Below are positions 46,611-58,842 of a stretch of DNA of 64,000 nt, piece after piece. Position 1 is the stretch's first letter. Each line of letters begins with the position of its first letter. Position numbers and translations under genes: made by a program. Origin of the DNA: Corylus avellana (lineage: Eukaryota; Streptophyta; Magnoliopsida; Fagales; Betulaceae); NCBI RefSeq assembly GCF_901000735.1, contig NC_081542.1:48890088-48954087 (forward strand). Direction: 5' to 3'. The notes beneath the pieces were generated by a model. It saw only the letters and a program-made list of their open reading frames with translations. It ran no database searches and was not told the origin of the DNA.

Positions 46611-46923
46611 TGTTAGATAATATTATATTATTATTATTTACTTTCTTTGGTATTCTAGGGTTACTAGGTTTACCTTTCCTTATTCTACTAGGTCTGTATT
46701 ATTCCTTTCCTTATTCTACTAGGTCTGTATTATTCGCCTATATATAGGCCTCTTCTGTACATTATATTTTGTGATTCAATATACAACCTTATTCTCAACA
46801 TGGTATCAGAGCACAGGTTCTGAATCACCTCAAAATTTTTCCCGTCTAAATATTTTTCCTCCGGCACCGCTAGTGTTATCCGGCGAATCCTTCTCTCTGA
46901 TCCTCACGGTTCTCTATCTTCTC
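46611..46923 (+). mobile_element. Ty1/copia-type 5' LTR, primer-binding site and start of the interior
   Basis: The 190-bp LTR (46611-46800) begins TGTTAGATAATATT, ends CTCAACA and contains a TATATATAGG promoter motif near 46740. It includes a 31-bp tandem repeat (CCTTATTCTACTAGGTC twice, at about 46676 and 46707). TGGTATCAGAGC at 46801-46812 is an initiator tRNA-Met primer site. The interior is cut by the N gap; no second LTR or coding domain is seen. The superfamily is inferred from the short LTR. Confidence 0.75.
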
Positions 46924-47023
46924 NNNNNNNNNNNNNNNNNNNNNNNNNNNNNNNNNNNNNNNNNNNNNNNNNNNNNNNNNNNNNNNNNNNNNNNNNNNNN
47001 NNNNNNNNNNNNNNNNNNNNNNN
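46924..47023. other. Assembly gap (100 N)
   Basis: Exactly 100 N, size unknown. It removes the body of the copia element and possibly A6 exon 1. Confidence 0.99.
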
Positions 47024-48461
47024 TTTTATTTTTTATTTTGAGGGTGTCGTGGGTTAAAAAAAAAAAATCCATGGCACCCCCAAGGGGTAACATGGCTCCA
47101 CCACTGTCTCCAACCAATTAAGCTAACCCACAAAAATTTTAGAGATTCTTAATTCATAGTGCCTAATACTCATTAATTTTAAAAATGTATACAATTATTA
47201 TTATTATTATTTTTTACGTTCCCGCACAAGAGGGGGAGGGAGATTCAAACTAATAACCTCCATTTCATTAGGCGTGGTCCCAGCTAATTGAGCTACTTAC
47301 CTCTTGGGAACGTATACAATTATTACTAAAGGTTAGTATAAAGACAACATTAGGGCATATGATAAAAAATAATTGATTTAATCATTTAATTAATATTTCA
47401 ACACCCTTTCACACGTGTGGATTCAGACTCCCTTAAAAAGTTAAGCGCAGCAAACATATTATTAAAATGAGAACGAAATAACAAAGATAATTTTTATATT
47501 CATAAGATATTCTGACACAATAAACCCAAAAGATATTATAAATTTATAAATTAACATTTAACGTTTAAGACATTCTTTGCACTTGATTTTTTGTTTGAGA
47601 TTTTTTTTTTTTTTAATGAATTTTTCTTAGAGACATAAATAAATAAATAATTTTTTAAGAAAAAAAAGAAGAAGAAGAAATAGTCTTTTAAACCTTATAG
47701 TTGGCATCGGATAGAAAATACACGTAATTGAATTGGAGTAAATTAAGTTAATTAACCAAACTGCTTAGACCACTCTTAGCACTTCAGTCAATTTATATAA
47801 CGAGGGATGCACGTGACACAGCCAGGTACGATGCATGCACAGAGTTGTCGTGTTGCACTCCATATTTTCTTTCACAATCAGCAAAGCAACATTTTTGGGG
47901 TTTTATCCTACTGCTTCTGTCCAACGTACGCTGTTTATTCAAGAACACTTCTCACGTGACCGACCTGTCTTTATGGTTTTGCTTTGTCTTCACTATGATC
48001 TTTTACAGAACAGGTTGGAAATTTCTGGTAAAGGAGCATTTCAAAGTGATTATTATTATTTTTTCTTCCAATTTTATAAAATTCAGTTGGCGGCGTATTT
48101 CAAGCTCATATCAGACTGATCAAACATTTGATCTCATCTATATGCTGCCATTAAAAATTGCTCAAATGAGAGAAAATTTTTATTATGCCGCAAAGCCTCC
48201 GGAATGCCCATCGAAATATCGTCGGAGGTTTGAAAATACAATATATAGCACCCTTTCCAGCTAAATATGTACCTTAATTTTCAATTTTGAAGTATAAAAT
48301 GGCCACTGAAATATGTATGAGATATAATTACATATCTTTTGATTTGATCTTGATGCACCTTCACAAATTTTCATTTGTGCGCTTTAGCCATCCGCTGACC
48401 TTTGTGTGGTTGTATACAAAACTGTGAATGTCATTTTGTAAGTCCAACATGGCTGCGCTGC
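47024..48461. other. Intergenic between A6 and the receptor kinase
   Basis: No gene recognised. It contains a minus-strand SINE-like block at about 47185-47310: reversed, GTAGCTCAATTAGCTGGG is an A box and GGTTATTAGTTTGAATC a B box. Open frames at 47835-48264 lack recognisable domains and sit downstream of the receptor kinase stop. Confidence 0.5.
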
Positions 48462-50074
48462 TTAAACCGGCATGTCGATTGCTTCATGCTCTGGCGTCTT
48501 ATATGCAAAACCAGATTCATCACTCGAACGCCTTTTGACCACACTTGCCCTCTGCACTAACCTCACCAATGCTTGTACCACTTCGGACATGGGAGGCCGA
48601 AACTCCGGTTCCGGCTATACAGAAAACCAAAATTGTAAATTGAACATTCTAAAAAATGACACATTATTTAAATTGAACCCAAAGGCTACTAAAGAATCAT
48701 GGATCTTAAAAAATGGAAAACAGAAGTCTAGGGTTTGCTAGGTATGTTTTTACATCTGGGCTACCATTTTGACCACTGGTAACATAGTAAGCAGTACATC
48801 ACTCATCATATTGTTTTAAGAGATTATTTACCTCTAGTACATCATTCATCATGGTGTCTAATATATTGCATTAATTGTTCTTAGACTGGTCAGGTTTGAT
48901 ATCGAATAGCTGTTTCATGGAACAGCAGGAACTCGAAGTCTTAGACAAAATTTAGTACTATTCATACATTAATTAAGTAGGTAACTTTCCTGAAAATGTA
49001 GTGGGAACAACCCAATAAGGAAAAGAAATCAAATAAGAATGCTGGAATACGTAAAAGTACTGGAAATATTACCCAAATTGATAAAAGGGCACAAGATAAC
49101 ATGATAAAGATGTCGAATCCTCATATTAAGGAGAAAATTTTGTCTAAATCAAACTTTTAAAAGGAGGTAAATTTTTATGGAATATATAGCGTTGAGCTGT
49201 TTTAACAAGCCATAAGTATGTGATTTCTCTTTGTTCATCGTAATCTGATCTCATCGTGAAATTGATCTTAGCAGTTACCATTAGTAATGAATTTACCTGA
49301 ACACAGAGGGCAATGATGTCAGCAAAGCGTGACAAAGACTTTGCAGGATACATGCCATTGAGGGTAGGATCAACCATTTTTGCCAACGCATCTATATCGT
49401 GGAGTTGGGGAGTAGCCCATCTCACAAGTGATTGTTCTGATCTCACCCTTGAACTAAACAACAGAAGGTGTGAGGGAAGGGGAAAACTTTACAGATATAT
49501 CAATCATTAAGATAATGAAAAAGCTGCCAAAGAGATTCAAAGAACATAAACACGTTTTCAGTAATGTCGGACAGCTTTACCTGTCCAGCGGCTTTCTGCC
49601 AGTCAAAAGCTCCAACATCACGACTCCAAAGCTGTACACATCACTCTTTACAGTGTATATCCCTGACAAGGCAAATTCTGGTGCACTATAACCAAATGAA
49701 CCAATCATTTGAGTTGAAACCTGTAAAGCATGAAGTAGAGATAATTTACCATGCCAGCACAAAACAAAATCTACATACAGATCAAGCACCAAAATGCACA
49801 AAGGAAATTAAATTTATTCATCAATCCACAAGCATAACATAACTCTGTTTTATCTACCTGCCTCTCCGTGTTTGGAGTTAGAGCAGCCAAACCACAGTCT
49901 GACAAATGGGGATTGAGCTCTTCATCAAGCAAAATGTTTGCTGACTTGAAGTTTCTATGTACAACAGATGGCAAGCACACTTCATGCAAGTACCTGATAG
50001 TCAAAGCTATTATTTAGAAAGGAAATTGAAGCAAATCTTTGGGCATATGCGTATTTCCACCACACATACACACT

Positions 50075-50113
<39 letters not shown>

Positions 50114-53100
50114 AAAACCAGATAATACATACTCTAAGGCCCGAGCAGTGCCAAGTGCTACCCTAACACGGGCATTCCAAGTCAGAGTGTTACTGCCATC
50201 TTCAGCAAAATGGAGCATGTCATGTAGATTCGCATTTCCTATATACTCATAAACTAGAAGACGCTGACCATGCTCTGCACAATATCCAGCCAGTGTAACA
50301 ATGTTTGGGTGCCTCAAGCGCGACATATTTGAAACAGCTTCGAGAAAATTATCTTCCTCCTGTAATGACAGTGCTGCATTGTCGATCTTCTTAATGGCCA
50401 TTATCTAAGATAAAATAGAAGACAGAACGTGTTAATTCAACTATCATCCAAAAAATCCAAAGTTATGACTAGAAGACAAATATCCTACCATGCTTGGGGA
50501 GGGGGCTGGCGGATTATGACAGTACAAAGGAAAAACATTACTAGTAATTTTTTAAGGATAAGAATTTAATAAATAACCATAACATAGCAAAATCACCTTT
50601 CCATTAGCGAACTCTGCTTTGTAAACACGACCAAGGGAACCTTCACCAATAAGAAATTCTTGACTAAAGCTATTTGTTGCTGTCTGGAGAGAAGCAACAG
50701 TATATGAAGTAGCAGTGATAGGTGACTTTATTATTCTCTTCACAGATCCATTTTTTCCTTGCACCCTTTCAACCGTCAATTTTTCTGCAGGTGGGGGCTT
50801 CAGATCTATAACAGCACCCATGCTTTTTGATCTCTGTTCTTGCATCTCAGTAATTACTGCACAAAAAAAGGACACATCATGGAAGCAGTCAGGATGTTTG
50901 CACAAAAGCGTTCAGATCCAAATTAGTAATGATAGATTTTAAACCATTTTAAAAGAAGAAATTTACATTTGCCATAACATTGATGTGTTGGTAGTAGAGT
51001 TGATTAAACTGCAAAAATTTATTTACAACATCTATTTTTTTTATAAGTAGTGGCCCCTAGGGGAGGGGGAAGGGGAGATTCAAGCTAGTAATTTATTTAC
51101 AAAATCCAACTCCTCTGCATCTTTAGAAAAACGAACTTCAATTGTCATAAACCTCTAAAGATGTTAAGAGTCTTGATACTTAAGTAGCTTTACTTTCATA
51201 GAATCATGGCCCTTCATAAATCCAAATTTATAATCCCAACAAATGCAACTGAATAGATCAATTACAAAGGAAAAATGACATTGGGAGTAACAATAACAAG
51301 GAAAGAGAATCTACCATTATTTGTTCCAACCGAGAGACTACCCCTTGGAGTTCTAGCACCAGTGTCCTTCTTTTTCTTTCGAATGCAAAAAGCAAGAACA
51401 AGTAGTAGAACCAAAACAATGAAAATGGAACCCAGGATTATGCCTACTATAGCGCCAACCGTCAACCCCTTATCAGAATGAGATGATTCACCATTAGAAC
51501 CCCGTGGTGAAGGTCCACCAGATCTTGCATGAGTTCGATTAGCATTTGATCTGCCAGGAGGAGGTGGGGTATATGGTGGTGGAGGAGGAGCAGGACCATT
51601 GTCAAATTTATTTCCACCATATCTGTTTTATTTATAGAAGTTATGAGTATTGCAAAAAGTTGCATTACAAAACAACTTGGCATATAAGAAAAATGCATGA
51701 AAACTTACATAAAATTAGGGATTGCTTTAAGTTCTTGAGGTACCCATCCACTGAAATTGTTGTTTGCAACATTTCTGTAGAAAAATTGGGTCTAAGAACA
51801 ATAGAAAGGTAGATAACGCAACCAAAAATCCCAACATAAGGAACAGAACTTACAGAGTAGTCAAAGGCAAACTCATAAGAACATTAAGAGAACCCGTCAT
51901 TTGATTGTTCTGCAAATAGCTGCCACAAGTTCAGATATCATGAGAAGTTAAAAACAAACTGCATAAAGATTTGCAAGGAGGTTTTCTAAAATGAAAGTAG
52001 CACCATAAAACACTCACAGTGAAGAGAGATTCGACAATGAACTTAAGGAACTAGGAAGATCTCCAGAAAAGTTGTTGAAAGAGAGATCCCTGCAATCACA
52101 AGCAAGATGGAATAATTACATGAAAAAGGCAAAACCAATCTCAATAGTACGGAAATAATCTATTAGTGCAAATTATCTGAAAGAGACATATAAGGATTAG
52201 TGGGTTACTCTAAACAGAAAAGGGTTGAAGGATATGGTTTGAGCATCAGTGTAGTCACTAGGCACCATTGGACAGCTAAACTACGAATAGAATAGTACAT
52301 CATAAACAAAGAGTTAGAGCAAGATATCTTACAAGGTTGTGAGGCCAACAAGATTATTAGCAAAAACATCTCCGATTGACTGGGAAAGTGAATTACGGCT
52401 CATGTTCCTAAGCAAAGATTTTCAAAACAAGCAATAAGTAGACCGCCATATGGCAACTGAATAGCACAAGTGATTGAATTTTCATGGCAATCAAAATAGC
52501 CACTCACAGATAACTGAGAGAAACCATGCTAGAAAAAGAATAAGGAAGATTCCCAGTTAAGTTGTTGCCTGCAAGATTTCTGCACGATACAATAAACAAG
52601 AGATATTGCATAAAATAACAAAAAATCACAGCTTCAAAAAGATAGAAACAATACACAAAAAGATTGAACTTACAAGCTTGTAAGATTTGGTGGCAACTGA
52701 TATGGGATTGTATCATGAATGTCGTTGTCACTCAGATCGCTAGCAAACACAAATAAAAATAAAGTAATAACTCAATTAGCCGAAAAAAAATTATATAATT
52801 TCATAACCCAATAAGAAAAATAAAGCAATAATATTCTCACAATTTTCTCAACGACTTGAGGTCCGCAAGGCTGTATCCCATAGTCCCATTGAGTCCTAAT
52901 CCAGAAATTTCACTGTTACAATAATAATACGACCCATTAGCTAAATCTCAAACTGATTGAACCACCAAATTCAGTTCAAAGAACCAACATTTGCCATAAA
53001 CATTCGTACATTGTAACAACAGCTGAGCCCTCACAGGTAATCCCTTTCCATGACTCTCCGCACGGATCACCGCCAATGCTTTTCCAATTAGTTAGCTTAG

Positions 53101-53802
53101 AAGGGCTGTTTAACGAGGTGTACAAAACCTGAAGAGATTGAACTGCAATTCAACGAAGGAAAATCAGACCCAAAACCCCAAAAATGACATACGCATAAAA
53201 TAAATCTTGCATTTGGTTGCTCAGAAAGTTGTCAAAAAATAACCAATAAAATTTTCAAAGCAAATTGACTCTGAAAATTTTCACCATTTGTTACCTGAGC
53301 TCAACTTATCCTAGTAGAAGTATCCAGCCCCGGATAGGACGAATTTCTCATTTATTTAACAAAATTAAGCAAAAAGTTTACAGCTTCAGCTTGTTTTGTT
53401 TTCCTACATTTTCTCAGCAACCAAACATAGTATAAAGGATCGAGCTTTAACAAAACAAGATCAAAAATTGCAAACCCAGAAAGTCAATGCCCATTTCCTC
53501 GCTTCTTTTCACTCCATCAACATCTAAATCCACATTTACCATTTTCAAAAAACAAAAAAAGGTTCAAAACCAATCACAACCAATGTGCTTCTGATGAATT
53601 AAAATCTCTAAAAAAAAAACAAATACACAGTAAAAGCAAACTGATCACAGACTCACAGTGAAAACAAAAAACAAAAAGTACCGTCAGAAGGGTCAGTAGT
53701 GGCTCGAACAAGAGGCAGAGCAACAAAGATCAAAGCGAGTAACACCAGCTGAGTGAGTTGACGAGTTGAAAAGGGCGCAAAAGCAGCGCGTCTGTTGACC
53801 AT
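48462..53802 (-). CDS. STRUBBELIG-receptor family (SRF6/7-like) LRR receptor pseudokinase
   Basis: Sixteen exons by hand: 53802-53682, 53142-53010, 52912-52841, 52739-52674, 52579-52508, 52407-52333, 52089-52018, 51919-51854, 51774-51709, 51622-51315, 50856-50597, 50404-50133, 49993-49858, 49720-49581, 49453-49297, 48614-48462; 2169 nt, 722 aa. Order: signal peptide (residues 1-35), N-terminal LRR cap ([12 protein letters not shown]), six or seven LRRs on 66-75-bp exons, Pro-rich juxtamembrane part ([13 protein letters not shown]), membrane span about 301-327, then a kinase-like domain with GEGSLG 421-426 and Lys 442 (AIKK). HRD is HRN (540-542) and DFG is DCG (560-562), so catalysis is doubtful, as known for STRUBBELIG. 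The end IDMPV and the motif [14 protein letters not shown] match SRF6/7. Family members signal at the cell surface in tissue morphogenesis. Confidence 0.95.
50074..50111. repeat. (GA)n microsatellite in a receptor kinase intron
   Basis: A GA run of about 35 bp in intron 12 of the SRF gene, outside the splice sites. Confidence 0.9.
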
Positions 53803-54160
53803 TTTGGTTCCAGACTCCAGTGTGGAGGTTCAGAGGCGGTGTTCAGGTGAGGCAGAGCGCATGCAAGAGCAACATGGACCCGCAGCCGAAGAAGAAGAAC
53901 AAGAACAAGAAGATGAATAGATTGGAGAAGAGATCAGGGAAGTAGTTTGAGGCATTGCCATTAAGAAAGGGACAGAGGGTCAGATAGAGATTCGAAGCTT
54001 AGAGTAATGAAGAGAGAGAGATGGAGAATTGAGAGAAAGAGTGTGTGTGTGGGTGTGTGTCGGCGAAAAAGGCAAAAAGGGATTAAGAAAATTAGAAGAA
54101 AAAAAATTATTATAATGTAAGCCAGTGGAAGGTTTGGTTTAGACTTTAGAGTAGGCAAGC
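53803..54160 (-). promoter_or_regulatory. Probable leader and proximal promoter of the SRF gene
   Basis: Directly upstream of the ATG the gene strand is rich in CTT/CT (53870-54030), with a CT tract at about 54010-54040 and a CA/GT repeat at about 54043-54060. Such pyrimidine patches are common near plant transcription starts. I cannot place a TATA box with confidence. Confidence 0.4.
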
Positions 54161-54525
54161 AACGTATGAGTGTGCGATGCTTTTCAGCTCTGTCAATATG
54201 GGCTTTCTTACGTCGGCTTTGGATTCTCTACGTACGTTTTTTTCTTTCTTCTTCTACACCTTTGCCATGTCGGCAGTCGAGATTGGAATGCACGTGTCCG
54301 ATCAAAATTCATTTTATGGTCTCTGTCTAAATTTCATTCATCCAAGGCCTTTTGGATTTGATATCCCATCCATCAGCCAATGGATCGAAAGGACAGCTGG
54401 ATAATACCACACTGAATTTTTTCTTTTGACTTCACTACTTATTTTAGCAATTTAAAATTTTAGAATTCAGTCATTATGTTATTTAAAATAATGTCAAGTG
54501 TCTATAAACATTGAATTTGAATTCA
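54161..54525. other. Intergenic upstream of the SRF gene
   Basis: Unique sequence; short overlapping open frames at 54170-54404 have no domain. No gene called. Confidence 0.5.
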
Positions 54526-54739
54526 CTGAAATTCTTAGAAGAATTTCAGTTTCTAAAATTTTAAATTTAGGCAGTTCATTTTCCATTCAATAGTCATTGT
54601 TCTGCCACGTGTTCCATTATTAATAAAATAATTATTATTTTATTAGTAGTGGAACATGTGGCAGAACAATGACTTTTGAATAAAAAATGGAGGGTCTAAA
54701 TTTGCAATTTCAGAAACTGAAATTCCCTAGAAATTTCAG
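54526..54739. mobile_element. Foldback MITE
   Basis: About 214 bp that folds back on itself: the left arm CTGAAATTCTTAG...GTCATTGTTCTGCCAC and the right arm GTGGCAGAACAATGAC...CTAGAAATTTCAG are complementary with a few gaps around an AATAATTATTATTTTATT centre. I found no clear target duplication, so the family is open. Confidence 0.75.
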
Positions 54740-56694
54740 CAGATCCTAATCCATAAACATTTAAAACGTTATTCTAAATTAGTAAACTGCTATTAATGAC
54801 CCTAAGAATTTAATGTGCATTTTAAATATTTATAGACATTTGGTACTATTTTAAATGAATAGCAAAATATTTCCTCCCAACGAGCCCTTTAAAATTTTAA
54901 GTAATATAGCACCAGATTTAAATGACATTATGAACGATATAAAATGAAATAAAACAAAATTTGAACTTTAAAATGAATCTTATCGAGAATCATAATGTTA
55001 GATGGGAAATCTTAACCAATAATCCTGATAGGATTTTTTTTTTTTCTTTTTTAAATTCAAATCATATCTCAGTTTTCTCCAACACTTTCAAAAGAAAAAA
55101 AACCAGATGTGGGAATTGGAGAACTAACAATTTTGTACAAGAAGCATGATGTTATTAGTTATAGGGTTAGTTTATTGGTCAGGTAGTTAAGATTTGTTTA
55201 ACTAATAATATATTTTGATCATGGAGATTTGTTTATTTGAAAAGAGAAAAGAAAGTCCTATTTTGACATTTTCTTTCTTGGTATTCAATTACTTACTCTA
55301 TAAAGAACGATATATTTTTTTTCTCTAGGAAGAAGAAAGAGAGGATATATATATATATACCTCATTTGTATTTGCATTTCTCTTCAACAATATATTTAAT
55401 ATAAAAGTGTATAATCTAATTACATTAAAACATTTATAAAAATACATTATATTACTTTTTATATCACATTAAATTATCATTTTTATTTTTCAAATCATAA
55501 ATAAAAGTACTCTCCAAAACACAAACACGGCATTGACGGCAACACCCCCAAGACCTTTGTTCGAGGGGCAGGAAGTGTCCAGATTACCCTTTATTCTCAA
55601 AGCATTGATCTTCCGCTTTTAGCGCTTTCGTGGTGAGGTCCCAACGGACAGTTTGGATCTGCATGCATGTATAGGAAATTTGCGAAAGTAGCTGAAATTG
55701 TAATCTGTGGGGGGGGGGACTCTTACCTTTTTTTGACTTTGGAAAGTTGTTGTGGATGGGCCTTTTCACTTTCTGCTATTGATGGCAAATAATGACGTGT
55801 GAATGCTCAGAAAAAGGGTTTTTTTTTTCTGTATTATTATGATAGACAAATTTTTTATAATTTAATTTATTAAATTAATATGCGTCTAATTTTTTTTTAA
55901 TCGGTGTGAGCGGGCAAAATATGACTCTGATGCTTAAATTAGTATATGTTTAAAAAGGTTCTAAAGAGATAACTCAATCGGCTGAAATTACGCCTACTGA
56001 AACAGAAGTCATTAGTTCGAATTCTCCACCCTTTTTGTACACACATGTTAAAAAAATAATAATAATAATTAATATATGTTTAAAAAGTAGCTTGAAGTAA
56101 AAACTAAACAAAATTTTCTGAAAATATAAAATAATTTATTTTTGTAAATTTAATGAATCAATAATTTAATTTATAGACTCGCATAAATCAAATTAAATTG
56201 TGTCGACGTGGGATTAAAGAAAATAAACTGCCATATTACTGACTAATAAGACGATGAAAGCTGGATCCCATTAAAGAAAAAAGGTGACTTAGAATAGAAT
56301 GAGTCAAATTTGAATGGGCACAGTCATTGTCACAAACTTTGTGCTTTTTTATAGAATTATAGGCAATAAAATAAACTATTTATGTATTGCATCGAGTAAA
56401 ACGACATGGGATGATGGGAAGCAAGCAACACAGAGTGCAAAAAATCCTCCTCCACTGCCGTCGGTGAACCGACCATTCACCATTGGTCCAAAAACGTCTT
56501 TCTATCAGTTGTCACACGTTGCCACTTGCATGTGCTAATCGTGGCTAGAGCTCTGGAAAGGAAGTAAGAGAGAGATTGAACTGTCGGTCATAATTATTCA
56601 ATTTTTATATTTATTTATTTTTTTTAAGCTTACCTTAACTTCCTAATTTATTTTCTATTTTAATTAAATATTTAATATAAAAATATATATATAA
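54740..56694. other. Intergenic, no gene seen
   Basis: AT-rich. It includes a SINE-like relic at about 55965-56030 (GATAACTCAATCGGCTG as A box, CATTAGTTCGAATTC as B box) and a G run at about 55710-55719. No convincing coding sequence. Confidence 0.5.
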
Positions 56695-57319
56695 TTTAAT
56701 CCCTCAAACTATTAGACATTTTCATTTTAGCTTTATAATGTTCAAAAAGTGATAAAGTAATCCTCTAAAGTACCAACTAATTATAATTTGGTCATTCCGT
56801 TAGTCATGACGTCGTTTTGAGGGAACAAAAAAAAAAATGGTGGTTTAAGGGTGGCTCGCTGGCAACCCCATTGCCTATGGGGTGGCCGCCGAGCCACCCC
56901 ATGCCTGTTGGGTGGCCACCCAGCCACCCATAGGCAATGGGGTGGCCAACGAGCCACCCCTAAACCACCGTTTTTTTTTAATTATTATTTTTTTTTTTTT
57001 AAGGGGTGGCCAGTGAGCCACCCTTAAACCATCGTATTTTTTAATTGTTATTATTATTTTTTTTTAATTTTTTTTCAAAACGACGTTGTTTTTTGGGAGG
57101 CATTTTTTGAATTGACTTTTTTTTTTTTTTTTTTTCAAAAGAGCATTTTAGTAATTTAACTTTGTCAAAACAATGTAGTATTGAATTTTTCATCTTATTT
57201 GACGGTAATGACTAACAGAGTGACCAAATTGTAACTGGTTGGTAGTTTGGGAGCTACTTTATTACTTTTTGAATATTGAAGGGCTAAAATGAAAATGACC
57301 GATAGTTTGAAGGGTTAAA
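56695..57319. mobile_element. Foldback MITE with GC-rich GGTGGC palindrome core
   Basis: The left arm begins TTTAATCCCTCAAACTATT and the right arm, reversed, begins TTTAACCCTTCAAACTATC; the arms match over more than 150 bp. The core (56850-57030) holds repeated GGGTGGC/GCCACCC blocks in both orientations, including GGCAATGGGGTGGCC. No coding capacity. No convincing target duplication seen. Confidence 0.75.
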
Positions 57320-58334
57320 TTATGTTTTTCCCTTTAACATATTACTTATCGGATGGTTAAATTAAAGCAGGTTAATTAACCTCTTTGTTTATATGTCCCA
57401 CATGTCACGACTTTAACGGATTAATCAGTTGAGTATACCTACTACAGTAACAGCGACTTTCCTTTCTGTATAGTACATTATTTTAATCAAATTATTTAAT
57501 TTTTGTTTTATCTATTAATTAAGTGGGCCATAGCCTCGTTGTCGTGGGTCTTATGTCTCTCCAACTCCTTCAAAAATTCTCCGTTGCTGGACACCTACCT
57601 ATGAAACTATACCCCACAAATTTAAATTTCATTAATGAAGGCTCGTACGGGTGATCTAAATTTGAACAGATTTTTTTTATTTTAATTTATTTATGTGGCG
57701 TGTTGATGAATATATTAGCTGGTCAACTGAAGGAGAAAAATAGCTCCTACTAAATATAGCTGCTGAAATGCTCCAACGGGTATTTTTAAAGGTTCCTCCT
57801 TCGCGGAGACCGACAGGCCACAATGCAAGTGCAGCCGCCGACTCAGCCGATCACTTCTTTTGTGGAAAAAACATGTTGAAGCCAATTCTGAAGTCAATCT
57901 TATGGTTTTTTTTTGTTCACATTAATGGGACAGGTGTTGGGGGTGATCTACGCCGTATCAGCGTATCTGTCGAAGAATAGAAAAGGATACTGAAAGGGAC
58001 AAGTAAAGAGTTACTCAAAAAAACACAGGCGTAAGGTTGTTGTTACAGGCAGCACCAAAAGGGACAAGAGAAGAGAATTGGTTGCAGGTTAAAGTGTCAC
58101 GTAAAACGGGAAGGCCAAAATCCAACTAAAATTGGCATACTATGGTACAAAGTACAAACCAAAGAGGGAGCAAAGTATATAACATTATATTCAGTTTTTT
58201 ATTGCATTGAAGCAAGCAAAGAATCCATTTGCTGTCGTAGATCCGTTTTGTGTTGTCATTTTCTTGATTCATAAGTAAGATCAACTCATGAAAACTTCAT
58301 TAAAATTAATCACTTATAAATTAGTATTACATAA
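57320..58334. other. Intergenic, no gene seen
   Basis: Short open frames on both strands at 57715-57980 have no recognisable domain. No repeat structure noticed. Confidence 0.5.
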
Positions 58335-58341
58335 TAAGTAA

Positions 58342-58835
58342 GGCCTCGTTTGATTCGCGAAATATGTATTCCGTTAAGAAAATGAATAGTTATTATTATT
58401 ACATGTTGATTCATAAGTAAGATCTTCCCATTTTCGTGCGTTCCGGGTGAGGTTGTGGCCACCTCAAATCCCCCGGGGTGGTCGGGTGGTGCGACCACCC
58501 TAGGTCTTGCAGTGGGTGGCCAGCCACTCCCTGCAATTCAAGGTTTTTCCTTTTTTTTTTTCTTTTTTTTTCAATAAAAAACAAATTTAAGGATTAAAAG
58601 AAACTTTTGAAAAAAAAAAATTTTGATTTTTTTGAAAAAGGTTGTTCATTCCTTCATGAATAGTTATTTTTCCTAAAAATGAGATAAATAATTATTCTTG
58701 TGTGCAAGGAATTAATTAGTGATTTTCACGGGAATAATTATTTATATGAATAGGCATTTACAAAACAAAAAAATGACTATTCCATATTAATAACCATTTT
58801 AATCCAGAGGTTTATTCTGCAAACCAAACAAGCCC
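58342..58835. mobile_element. MITE flanked by TAAGTAA
   Basis: 494 bp. The left end GGCCTCGTTTGATTCGC and the right end, reversed, GGGCTTGTTTGGTTTGC form an imperfect inverted repeat. TAAGTAA is present on both sides (58335-58341, 58836-58842). The ends look like Tourist/Harbinger (target TAA) or hAT; the 7-bp flank does not decide it. Non-coding, with a GC-rich block at 58440-58510. Confidence 0.7.
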
Positions 58836-58842
58836 TAAGTAA

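Noticed and set aside
46771..47121. 116-codon frame across the second gap
   Set aside because: It is read through N bases and joins unrelated sequence on both sides.
47185..47310. tRNA gene on the minus strand
   Set aside because: A- and B-box-like sequences are present, but the cloverleaf arms do not pair; a SINE-like relic is more likely.
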